Source: Bifidobacteriaceae bacterium (GTDB lineage Bacteria; Actinomycetota; Actinomycetes; Actinomycetales; WQXJ01). Taken from it: a DNA stretch of 12,478 nucleotides. Numbering within the stretch: the first letter of the stretch is position 1; each line of letters begins with the position of its first letter. The translations under genes were made by a program, and so were the position numbers. The stretch is taken from assembly GCA_031265345.1 (NCBI GenBank), contig JAISCU010000027.1, positions 1 to 12,478 on the forward strand, given 5' to 3'. The notes below the pieces were generated by a model. That model was not told where the DNA came from, did not search any database, and worked only from the letters and a program-made list of their open reading frames with translations. Shown here piece after piece: positions 1 through 6,109 of the stretch.

Positions 1-117
1 CCGCAACTCGCGGAGCCGGTAGGCTCTGAGTTCCGCCAACATTCGTTGCTTGTGGTCCGCGCGAGCCTGAGCGTTGCCGGGCCTTTCTCGTAGCAAATCC
101 TCGAGCGTCCTAGTCAT
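1..117 (-). CDS. HigA-like antitoxin, N-terminal fragment (3' end outside window)
   Basis: The last coding segment on the minus strand starts with ATG at 117-115 and stays open to the left edge, giving 39 residues beginning MTRTLEDLLRERPGNAQARA. The ATG overlaps the end of the toxin gene by 8 nt (ATGACTAG), so the two are translationally coupled, and a GGAGG lies 5 nt upstream inside the toxin gene. The charged helical start, with HKQRMLAELRAYRLRELR-like spacing, resembles the N-terminus of HigA/XRE antitoxins encoded after Gp49-like toxins in actinobacteria. In that family the helix-turn-helix follows directly and would lie outside this window. The expected role is to neutralise the upstream toxin and repress the operon. 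The identification rests mainly on position and the short N-terminal pattern. Confidence 0.72.
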   Translation of the reverse strand, partial: MTRTLEDLLRERPGNAQARADHKQRMLAELRAYRLRELR

Positions 118-481
118 GGCGCTTTCCTCCCTTGTCGTTGGTCAGTCTCGCCAAGTGTTCGTCGTACAGTTGGTCGGCGATCGGCACGTTGCGGCGGTAC
201 CATTTGTTCCGGGTGCCCTGCTTGTCACCAGCCAGCAGCAAGATCGCCTTGCGGCGCGGGTCAAAGGCAAACAGAATTCGCACCTCGCTCCGACCAGACG
301 AACCCGGTCGAAGCTCCTTCATATTGCTATGCCTCGACTCGACGACCGAGTCGACCAGCGGCCTGCCCAACGCCGGTCCGAAGTCGGCGAGGATCTCGAT
401 GGCGGCGCCGACTTGATCGTAGGTGTCATCATCGGTCGATAAGAGCCACTCGTCAATCAACTCAATGTCGACTTCCCACAC
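110..481 (-). CDS. HigB-like toxin, RelE/ParE superfamily (phage-derived Gp49-like)
   Basis: This 123-residue protein has the length and sequence character of the Gp49-like HigB family, ribosome-dependent mRNA interferases of type II toxin-antitoxin systems. Visible hallmarks are the N-terminal helix WLLSTDDDTYDQVGAAIEIL (13-32), the block GRPLVDSV (39-46), SRHSNMKELRPGSSGRSEVR (49-68), the beta-strand ILFAFDPRRKAILLLAGDK (69-87) and W94-Y95 followed by IADQLYDEHL. The basic residues in the KELRP and GRSEVR region are those usually linked to RNA binding or cleavage. The gene is first in its operon and overlaps the antitoxin start by 8 nt, the toxin-first order typical of higBA. The start codon is GTG at 481-479; no Shine-Dalgarno lies before it, but a good promoter sits at the right distance for a leaderless transcript. 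Cellular target and activity are inferred from the family. Confidence 0.88.
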   Translation of the reverse strand: MWEVDIELIDEWLLSTDDDTYDQVGAAIEILADFGPALGRPLVDSVVESRHSNMKELRPGSSGRSEVRILFAFDPRRKAILLLAGDKQGTRNKWYRRNVPIADQLYDEHLARLTNDKGGKRHD

Positions 482-487
482 AGCCCT

Positions 488-515
488 AGTATACCCTTTC
501 TCTTCTACGCTTCAA
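488..515 (-). promoter_or_regulatory. Promoter of the HigB/HigA operon, probably giving a leaderless mRNA
   Basis: On the minus strand TTGAAG (515-510) is followed after 16 nt by TATACT (493-488), close to the housekeeping sigma consensus. The GTG start codon of the toxin begins 6 nt after the -10 box, so the transcription start would coincide with the first base of the start codon. The match is clear by eye; the start site itself is inferred. Confidence 0.72.
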
Positions 516-667
516 CTTGCGCGGGTTACCCATGCCGCTGTCGAAGATGCCGGGGAGTTCGTTCCCGGAGTCGCCCGGAAAGGAGCCCCGGAGGCACTTG
601 CTCGAACGCGCACCGACCGGTTCTACTTGATGCGTCGCGACGGGTGCAGGTTCGAGTAAGAAGCCTC

Positions 668-752
668 TGGTGCGCCAGGCGGGACTTGAACCCGCACGCC
701 CGAGGGCACAGGAACCTAAATCCTGCGCGTCTGCCAATTCCGCCACTGGCGC
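668..752 (-). tRNA. tRNA-Leu (anticodon UAG)
   Basis: Read on the minus strand, a GCGCCAG acceptor arm (752-746) pairs perfectly with CTGGCGC, followed by discriminator A (671) and a genomically encoded CCA (670-668). The anticodon stem CAGGA/TCCTG encloses the loop TTTAGGT, placing anticodon UAG at 718-716. The T arm has the GCGGGTTCAAGTCCCGC pattern and there is a long variable arm (TGCCCTCGGGCGT), as expected for a class II leucine tRNA. The body is 82 nt without CCA. It reads CUN leucine codons, primarily CUA. Confidence 0.96.
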
Positions 753-761
753 GCACCTAGG

Positions 762-791
762 ACCCTAGCCCAGATGGTCGCCCGGACCCAA
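762..791 (-). promoter_or_regulatory. Candidate promoter of tRNA-Leu
   Basis: On the minus strand TTGGGT (791-786) and TAGGGT (767-762) are separated by 18 nt, and the -10 box ends 9 nt before the first base of the tRNA. The hexamers are only moderate matches to the consensus, so this is a positional inference. Confidence 0.42.
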
Positions 792-817
792 GCGCCACCC
801 CGCGTCCGGTCGCCCGC

Positions 818-823
818 TAACCT
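818..823 (+). promoter_or_regulatory. Candidate -10 box for the DUF3618 gene (leaderless type)
   Basis: TAACCT fits TANNNT and is separated from the ATG at 830 by exactly 6 nt, the same geometry as the HigB promoter. There is no convincing -35 box and no Shine-Dalgarno before the ATG. A leaderless start is the simplest reading, but the box alone is weak evidence. Confidence 0.4.
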
Positions 824-829
824 TGATGG

Positions 830-1093
830 ATGGACAAGTCATCGCTGGACGCTTTGGCCGCCAGTGTCGCAGCCCGCCAACTCGCCGCCGCCCAAGCCGT
901 CAGCGAGTTGAGGACGGAGCTGTCGCCCGCGAGCCTGGCCGCGTTGGGCAAGGAGAAGGCCGCCGATGCCGTCAGGTCGGCCACGCTCGAACCCTCGGGC
1001 AGGCCCAAACCCTGGTTGCTAGTCACGGCCTCGGTGGCTTTCGCCCTGCTCGTGACTGGGATCGTGCTGCGAGTCGTGAGGCGCCAGAAGTGA
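830..1093 (+). CDS. DUF3618 family small membrane protein
   Basis: The 87-residue protein has a soluble, Ala-rich N-terminal half containing RQLAAAQAVSELRTELSPAS (16-35). It ends with one membrane helix, about residues 62-83 (WLLVTASVAFALLVTGIVLR), and a short basic tail RRQK. The pattern of a short helix, a Leu/Pro-containing turn and a C-terminal anchor matches DUF3618 (actinobacterial, function unknown). The basic tail suggests the C-terminus is cytoplasmic. Its TGA overlaps the GTG of the next gene (GTGA), so it is probably co-translated with the GroES-like protein. The length is normal for the family. The family assignment is by pattern memory; no function is claimed. Confidence 0.7.
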   Translation: MDKSSLDALAASVAARQLAAAQAVSELRTELSPASLAALGKEKAADAVRSATLEPSGRPKPWLLVTASVAFALLVTGIVLRVVRRQK

Positions 1094-1488
1094 CCAGCGA
1101 CCAACTGGACTTGAAGAACCTCGACGGGGCGGCGGCATCGGGCAGCCGTGCCCGGGCGCCGAAACTGCCGACCGAACCGCTCCCGGTGCGGCTCCTGGCC
1201 GACCGCCTGCTGGTCCTGCTGGACGCCGAATCGGCCGAGCGGCGCAGCGCCGGCGGCATACTGATCCCGGCCACGGCCGCCGTCGGCAAGCGGCTGGCGT
1301 GGGCGCACGTCGTGGCGGCGGGCGACTCGGTGCGGCAGGTCGCGCTGGGCGAACGGGTCCTGTTCGACCCGGAGGAGAGGGCCGAGGTGGAGATCGGCGG
1401 CCAGACCTATCTGCTCCTGCGCGAGCGCAACGTCCATGGCGTGGCCGAGGCCCCCGGCGGCCGCGAGGCGACCGGAATGTACCTCTGA
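1090..1488 (+). CDS. GroES-like co-chaperonin paralogue
   Basis: The product is 132 residues from the GTG at 1090-1092, which overlaps the stop of the DUF3618 gene in a GTGA arrangement. GroES-fold features are visible: PLPVRLLADRLLVLLD as the first strand pair, a mobile-loop-like stretch ESAERRSAGGILIP, a glycine-containing turn in GRV-like position (VVAAGDSVRQVALGERVLFD) and a closing strand (YLLLRERNVHGV). Compared with the ~97-residue canonical GroES there is an N-terminal extension of about 30 residues (DQLDLKNLDGAAASGSRARA) and a Gly-rich tail. No groEL lies next to it. This suggests a divergent secondary paralogue rather than the main groS, perhaps helping a specific client at the membrane with its DUF3618 neighbour; that role is inference. 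Confidence 0.8.
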   Translation: MTSDQLDLKNLDGAAASGSRARAPKLPTEPLPVRLLADRLLVLLDAESAERRSAGGILIPATAAVGKRLAWAHVVAAGDSVRQVALGERVLFDPEERAEVEIGGQTYLLLRERNVHGVAEAPGGREATGMYL

Positions 1489-1501
1489 GCGGGTGGCCAG
1501 C

Positions 1502-1529
1502 CTGACCGGGCGGCGAAGCGTGCTAAAGT
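1502..1529 (+). promoter_or_regulatory. Candidate promoter of tRNA-Lys
   Basis: CTGACC (1502-1507) and TAAAGT (1524-1529) are 16 nt apart, with a TG one base before the -10 box (extended -10). The -10 box ends 10 nt before the tRNA 5' end, consistent with a short leader removed by RNase P. Confidence 0.55.
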
Positions 1530-1539
1530 CTCTAGTCGC

Positions 1540-2515
<976 letters not shown>

Positions 2516-2542
2516 GCGGGCACCTTTGAGATTCTCCCCCGA

Positions 2543-2548
2543 ATAATA
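2543..2548 (-). promoter_or_regulatory. Candidate -10 box of the dehydrogenase gene
   Basis: On the minus strand TATTAT (2548-2543) lies 27 nt before the ATG, leaving a short leader that contains AAGG. It overlaps the end of the left operator candidate, so a bound repressor would block polymerase. No good -35 box is visible. Confidence 0.45.
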
Positions 2549-2564
2549 GGACCGATGGTCTGTT
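2546..2564. promoter_or_regulatory. TetR operator candidate O1 (imperfect palindrome)
   Basis: The site reads ATAGGACC-GAT-GGTCTGTT. Its right half is identical to the right half of O2 and five of eight positions of the left half match. It overlaps the -10 box of the dehydrogenase promoter. The centre lies 31 bp from that of O2, about three helical turns, so both sites face the same side of the DNA. Confidence 0.6.
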
Positions 2565-2576
2565 GTGCACTAGCGT

Positions 2577-2595
2577 AACAGACCACCGGTCTGTT
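2577..2595. promoter_or_regulatory. TetR operator candidate O2 (perfect palindrome)
   Basis: AACAGACC-ACC-GGTCTGTT has perfect 8-bp arms around a 3-bp centre. It ends 8 bp before the ATG of the tetR gene. Length, symmetry and position in the divergent intergenic region are typical of TetR-family autoregulatory operators. Confidence 0.72.
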
Positions 2596-2603
2596 GGACA
2601 AGG

Positions 2604-3404
2604 ATGGAGACTGTGAGGAGCCAATCGTCATTCGCGCGGGCGCGCACCGAGGAGCAGCGCGCGGCGCGCCGGGCCGCCATCCTCGAAGCCGCCGCCTCGA
2701 TGCTCGCCGCTTCACGAGTGGCCGAGTTCAGCCTCAACGAACTGGCCCGGCGCGTCTGTCTGGCCAAGTCGAACGTGCTGCGCTACTTCGAGTCGCGCGA
2801 GGCCGTGCTGCGCGAGTTGCTCGGCCTGGAGTACGACGCCTGGCTCGACGCCATCGAGCAAGACTTGCGCGGCTTGCCAGGCCGCCCCCAGGTCGAGTCT
2901 TGGGACGGCCGTTGCCAGCCGCGCGGCCTCGGGCAAAGTGGTTCCGGTGACCAACCGGCGCCTCAACGCGGCCAGACCTCGCCGGGGGAGCCGGGGCCGG
3001 CCGAGACGCGGGGCCAAGTCGACCGGGTGTCCCTGGCGGTCGCGCGGACAGCCGCCGCCCGGCCGATGATGTGCGAACTGTTGTCGAGCGCCACCGTGTT
3101 GCTCGAGCGCAACGTCTCCGCCGACGCTGCGGCCGCCTACAAGCGCAAGACGCTGGCGCGGGCCGAGCGCCTGGTGGACACTGTCACCGCGGGGCTGCCG
3201 ATCACCGATCCGAGGTCCCGGCTGCAGCTTGCGGGGGCGGTGAACATCATTGTGGGCGGCGTGTGGTCGCTGAGCCAGCCCTCGCCGGGCATGCGGGCCG
3301 CGTACCAGGCCCACCCCGACCTGGCAGTCTTCCGGCTCGACTTCGAGGAGATGGTGCGAGAACTCGTGGCCGTGGTCCTGGCCGGCCTGATCGCGCGGCG
3401 CTGA
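2604..3404 (+). CDS. TetR-family transcriptional regulator with an unusual inserted linker
   Basis: The 266-residue protein has a TetR DNA-binding domain at about 18-75. The helix-turn-helix is FSLNELARRVCLAKSNVLRYF (42-62; note F-S-L-N-E-L-A and N-V-L-R-Y-F at its ends), followed by ESREAVLRELL. The C-terminal ligand-binding part resumes at VDRVSLAVARTAAARPMMCE and includes LLSSATVLLERNVS, a pattern common in actinobacterial TetR proteins. Between them lies a Gly/Pro/Gln-rich stretch (about residues 93-138) that makes the protein roughly 50-60 residues longer than usual. The gene diverges from the dehydrogenase and likely represses both promoters through O1 and O2. The ATG at 2604 has AAGG directly abutting it; GTG at 2613 with GGAG upstream is an alternative start. 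The ligand is unknown. Confidence 0.87.
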   Translation: METVRSQSSFARARTEEQRAARRAAILEAAASMLAASRVAEFSLNELARRVCLAKSNVLRYFESREAVLRELLGLEYDAWLDAIEQDLRGLPGRPQVESWDGRCQPRGLGQSGSGDQPAPQRGQTSPGEPGPAETRGQVDRVSLAVARTAAARPMMCELLSSATVLLERNVSADAAAAYKRKTLARAERLVDTVTAGLPITDPRSRLQLAGAVNIIVGGVWSLSQPSPGMRAAYQAHPDLAVFRLDFEEMVRELVAVVLAGLIARR

Positions 3405-3449
3405 GGCCGGGTCCCAGGTGGGGTAGCGGTCAAACTGACTCGCCCGGGC

Positions 3450-3542
3450 TGCATCCGGATGGTCTCGGTCCTGCGTTTCGACGGTCTCGCTGGCCAGGCC
3501 ATCGGTTCGCACGCACTACCTGCGCGAGACCATCCAAATGCA
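3450..3542. repeat. Composite repeat copy 1: four 18-bp units in ++-- order
   Basis: Four related 18-bp units are visible: a 3450-3467 (plus, TGCATCCGGATGGTCTCG), b 3472-3489 (plus), c 3494-3511 (minus) and d 3525-3542 (minus, TGCATTTGGATGGTCTCG). Spacers are 4, 4 and 13 nt. Units b and c can form a hairpin with a 4-nt loop (12 of 18 positions complementary) and a and d an outer stem (16 of 18). The ends TGC and GGTCTCG are conserved and the middle varies. It lies in the 423-bp stretch 3405-3827, which holds no gene that I can support, downstream of both tetR and the sigma/membrane-protein operon. Confidence 0.82.
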
Positions 3543-3596
3543 TGTCGCTGCCGACCTCTCCAGCGCTCTGACCAGGGAATATGGAAAACCCCGGTC

Positions 3597-3688
3597 TGCA
3601 AAACGCTGGTCTCGCGCCCGTCGAACCTGCATTCGGATGGTCTGGCGCTCGAAACCACCCGAATGCATGGCGAGACCATCGGTTTGCA
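3597..3688. repeat. Composite repeat copy 2: inverted copy of the same four-unit element
   Basis: Units e 3597-3614 (plus, TGCAAAACGCTGGTCTCG), f 3628-3645 (plus), g 3650-3667 (minus) and h 3671-3688 (minus, TGCAAACCGATGGTCTCG) are separated by 13, 4 and 3 nt. This is the spacing of copy 1 in reverse, so the whole block is an inverted, diverged copy of it. Unit e matches its partner h at 16 of 18 positions and f matches g at 15 of 18. The 54 nt between the copies (3543-3596) shows no further unit. Confidence 0.82.
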
Positions 3689-3713
3689 GCTCCGGCCCAC
3701 GCGCCAGACGCGA

Positions 3714-3746
3714 AACACGGGTTGGTGCCAGGCACCAACCCGTGTT
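3714..3746. repeat. 33-bp perfect palindrome, copy 1
   Basis: Arm AACACGGGTTGGTGCC is followed by a single central A and its exact reverse complement. The same palindrome occurs again at 8537-8569 with a central T. It sits 82 bp downstream of the membrane-protein stop (minus strand) and downstream of tetR (plus strand), so it could act as a bidirectional terminator, but no T-run follows on either strand. A repetitive extragenic palindrome is the alternative. Confidence 0.85.
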
Positions 3747-3827
3747 CCGACCTGTTCCAAGGTCTGCTCAGCCGCCGGCAGGGGTCAGCCGCCGCCAGTG
3801 GCCCCAGCGGGAGGGCCGAGCCGTCAG

Positions 3828-5315
3828 TCACTCAACTGGTTCGGACACCGCCGCTGGCTTGTTGGAGGCATAGACCGCGTCAGCCCACGACCCGCCGGAA
3901 CGCAATTGCTCGAGGGCTTCGCCAACGGTCAGCGTGTACGGCTCGCCGACCGTCGTGCCGTCAGCAGAGTGCTCAGTGATCGTCACGCTGTCCCTGGTCC
4001 AGTCCTCCACTAAGAAGGAACCATCCTCCAGTTGCCGGTCGATCTGGGTCTCGTCCGGTCCGTAGACCGAGAATCCCACCAGAGTCCAGAAATAGGCGTC
4101 GCTGGTGTGCCATTCGGCGTAACCGTCCGGAATCTCCAAGGTGAGGTCGGCGGCCGGGTCGGACGAGTTGGACCATCTGAAGACGATCGGGCGGTCGGTG
4201 CAGTCGCCAGACGCGCCGTCGATCCGCCCCTCCTCCCAGCACCAGCCGCCTGCGGTCGGGTACCAGCTGAAGGCTCCATCCTGCCAGGTTCGATTCACCT
4301 TGCCCAGGTCGAAGTTGAACGCCATCCGCGCAGGCAGCCCGCTGTCCAGATAGAGCCACAGGCCGACCGAGGTGAGCACGGAGTCGGCTTGGTATTCGGC
4401 CGGCAGGATCGACGCCGCCAGTTGGAGTTTGACCACGTCACAGGAGTCTTGTTGATCCCAGCCGAGGACCGTCACGCCGTCAGTCGCGGTCGGGTCGCTG
4501 GCGCTCAGGAGGAACTCCCGCGCCGTCTGCCAGTGGCTCGTCAACTGTCCCATCCAGCCGCTGTCCTCGGGATCCAGGTAGTCGGTTCCGTTGCCGTAGA
4601 CCTGGTCTTCACCGGACTCTTCCGAGTAAGAACGCAGGTCGTGACGGATGCGAAGGGAGTGCGGGACGCCGTCTTCGTCCACGTGCAGAAGTGATTCTGA
4701 GTCGGAGTGCCATTGTCCGGGCCACGGTTGGCCGACCTCAATCTGAGAGAGCAGCAGCCGTCCTCCAGCCACTGGCGCGGTGATGCGTTCATTGTCAGAG
4801 AACCGGCCGTCCTCGGCCAGAGTCTCGGTGCTGATGACCAAGTCCGACGCGTTCAACGCGGATAGAGCATCTTGCATCAGCGCTTGGGCCTCCGCGACGG
4901 TGACTGTTCGCTCACCAGCGGATGGCGCGCAGGCCTGGCCGGGCAGTGGGGCGCGCGTGCTTAAGGTCGGGTCGGCGGCCGCTGAGCTTGACGATTCTGC
5001 CGATGCCGTGGGGCTGGGTGAGCTCGCCAGACCGGCCTGGCCTTTCGGTTGGTTGGCGATCACCAACAGGGGCACGGCGGCCGCGAGGGCGGCAGCGCCG
5101 ACCAGGGCTCCAGCCCACTTCGCGCCCCGGTGGCGCCCGGATGGGCGGATCGCGCTGTGGGCGGGCACGGCTGCGGCCCGAGCGGGCGAGAGCCCGCTGC
5201 GAGCGCCGTTCCCCGCGTCCTCGGCGGCGAAACGCCGGACGGTTCCGGCCCAGGCTGAGTCTGGGTCGAAAGAATCGGGGGTGGCGCGTTGGCTCAGGCG
5301 GTCGAATTGGTCCAT
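3828..5315 (-). CDS. Single-pass membrane protein coupled to an ECF sigma factor, probable anti-sigma partner
   Basis: The 495-residue protein has a short N-terminal region (1-66, MDQFDRLSQRATPDSFDPDS at the start). One membrane helix lies at about 67-88 (WAGALVGAAALAAAVPLLVI), then a Ser/Ala/Pro-rich linker (about 95-125) and a large extracytoplasmic domain rich in Trp, Asp and Ser. Its ATG overlaps the stop of the sigma-factor gene by one base (TGATG), a strong sign of a functional pair. The short cytoplasmic N-terminus would bind the sigma factor and the outer domain would sense or interact. The zinc anti-sigma motif HxxxCxxC is absent, so any binding must use another type of domain. Extracytoplasmic cysteines are present (for example in PLPGQACAP and DSCDVV). 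I do not recognise the outer domain; the anti-sigma role rests on context and topology. Confidence 0.72.
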   Translation of the reverse strand: MDQFDRLSQRATPDSFDPDSAWAGTVRRFAAEDAGNGARSGLSPARAAAVPAHSAIRPSGRHRGAKWAGALVGAAALAAAVPLLVIANQPKGQAGLASSPSPTASAESSSSAAADPTLSTRAPLPGQACAPSAGERTVTVAEAQALMQDALSALNASDLVISTETLAEDGRFSDNERITAPVAGGRLLLSQIEVGQPWPGQWHSDSESLLHVDEDGVPHSLRIRHDLRSYSEESGEDQVYGNGTDYLDPEDSGWMGQLTSHWQTAREFLLSASDPTATDGVTVLGWDQQDSCDVVKLQLAASILPAEYQADSVLTSVGLWLYLDSGLPARMAFNFDLGKVNRTWQDGAFSWYPTAGGWCWEEGRIDGASGDCTDRPIVFRWSNSSDPAADLTLEIPDGYAEWHTSDAYFWTLVGFSVYGPDETQIDRQLEDGSFLVEDWTRDSVTITEHSADGTTVGEPYTLTVGEALEQLRSGGSWADAVYASNKPAAVSEPVE

Positions 5316-5875
5316 CAGTTGCTCCTTGATTGAGATATAGCCGGTCCGACTGGAGCCGGCTGAGGAACGGGTCCGTCGAGCTCCGCTGTCGCTTGGTCGA
5401 GTCGGGCTCTGGCCCGGCTCAACCGGCTCGCGGCGGTCTTGGCCGAACAGCCCAGCGCCACGCCCAGGTCCGCTTGCGACAACGGCCCGGCGAGGGCCAT
5501 CAGCAAGACCTCGCGATCAGCCGGACGAAGACTGGCCAGGGCGCGGTAGGCGGAATCCGACGCCACGACCGATTCGGCCACGTCGGACGCCCGGTCGCCA
5601 AAGTCGAAGCCCAGCTTCTCAGCCAGCGCCCCGGCTCGCCGTCGGCTTCGCAGCATATTGGCCACGACCCGGCGGGCCACTCCCAACAGCCACGCGACCT
5701 GCGCTGGCGGGATATCCTCCCAGCGGCGCAACGCCACCACGAAGACTTCGCTGACGGCATCGTGCGCGTCGTGGGTCTCCAACCGCAGGCGGCAATACCG
5801 GTACACGGTGGCCGAGTGCTCAGCGAATAACCGTTCGACCAGTCCATGACCGGTGTCAGCGCCGGGCTGTGTCAC
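5315..5875 (-). CDS. ECF-type RNA polymerase sigma factor
   Basis: The 186-residue protein has the two-domain ECF layout. Region 2 is at about 13-80 (LFAEHSATVYRYCRLRLETH, DAVSEVFVVALRRW and the basic ANMLRSRRR). Region 4 is at about 110-160, with LASLRPADREVLLMALAGPL leading into the helix-turn-helix SQADLGVALGCSAKTAASRL (133-152) and SRARARL. A Pro/Ala/Gln-rich tail of about 20 residues follows. The start is GTG at 5875-5873, chosen because GGAG lies 5 nt upstream; an ATG overlapping it is out of frame. The downstream membrane protein is translationally coupled and probably controls its activity. It should direct RNA polymerase to a small regulon, possibly including its own promoter, though I could not identify a convincing target promoter. 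Confidence 0.92.
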   Translation of the reverse strand: MTQPGADTGHGLVERLFAEHSATVYRYCRLRLETHDAHDAVSEVFVVALRRWEDIPPAQVAWLLGVARRVVANMLRSRRRAGALAEKLGFDFGDRASDVAESVVASDSAYRALASLRPADREVLLMALAGPLSQADLGVALGCSAKTAASRLSRARARLDQATAELDGPVPQPAPVGPAISQSRSN

Positions 5876-5880
5876 ATGTT

Positions 5881-5884
5881 CTCC
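5881..5884 (-). promoter_or_regulatory. Ribosome binding site that fixes the sigma-factor start
   Basis: GGAG on the minus strand lies 5 nt before the GTG start codon. It supports the GTG over other starts. The rest of the gap up to 6109 is the divergent control region between the sigma factor and the ligase gene. Confidence 0.6.
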
Positions 5885-6097
5885 ATTCGTCGAAGGGCGG
5901 GCTCGGTTCGTTCCTCGTCATGGTCATGTCCGGCAGGACCCCGTTTGCCGCACTTGGACGCCTACCAATTCTCGCGCGCCGCGAACCGGTTGGATGGATG
6001 GAGCCGACCCGACGGCATCGTGCCCCTGAAAGTCTCCGAGCAAAGGCACCAAAACCGACAGCCCCTACGGGATTACAGAACCGAGGCGAAGGCGGGT

Positions 6098-6103
6098 TAC
6101 CCT
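6098..6103 (+). promoter_or_regulatory. Candidate -10 box of the ligase gene (leaderless type)
   Basis: TACCCT fits TANNNT and ends exactly 6 nt before the GTG at 6110, as in the HigB and DUF3618 genes. No clear -35 is present. Support is mainly the repeated geometry. Confidence 0.38.
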
Positions 6104-6109
6104 GGGGCG

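Noticed and set aside
423..659. 78-codon plus-strand frame between the toxin and tRNA-Leu
   Set aside because: It starts inside the toxin gene on the opposite strand, crosses that gene's promoter and has no ribosome site or motif. The gap 516-667 otherwise shows nothing.
2712..3512. Long minus-strand frame opposite tetR
   Set aside because: It is antisense to a clear TetR protein, has Gln/His/Arg-rich shadow composition and no recognisable motif.
3450..3688. CRISPR array
   Set aside because: The units alternate orientation (++--), spacers are 3-13 nt and palindromically arranged, and no cas gene is present.
3137..3831. Minus-strand frames of 133-207 codons across the repeat region
   Set aside because: Their sequence is a translation of the 18-bp repeats and the palindrome, with no folding or motif signal and a start inside other genes.
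5885..5960. ECF-type autoregulatory promoter before the sigma factor (a GGAAC at about 5909-5913 on the minus strand)
   Set aside because: No matching -10 element at the right spacing could be seen, so the match is too short to report as a feature.
5846..6109. N-terminal extension of the ligase frame to 5846
   Set aside because: The extra 88 residues show no domain and overlap the start of the sigma-factor gene and the divergent promoter region. Family similarity begins at HGEYKTPGGK right after the GTG at 6110.
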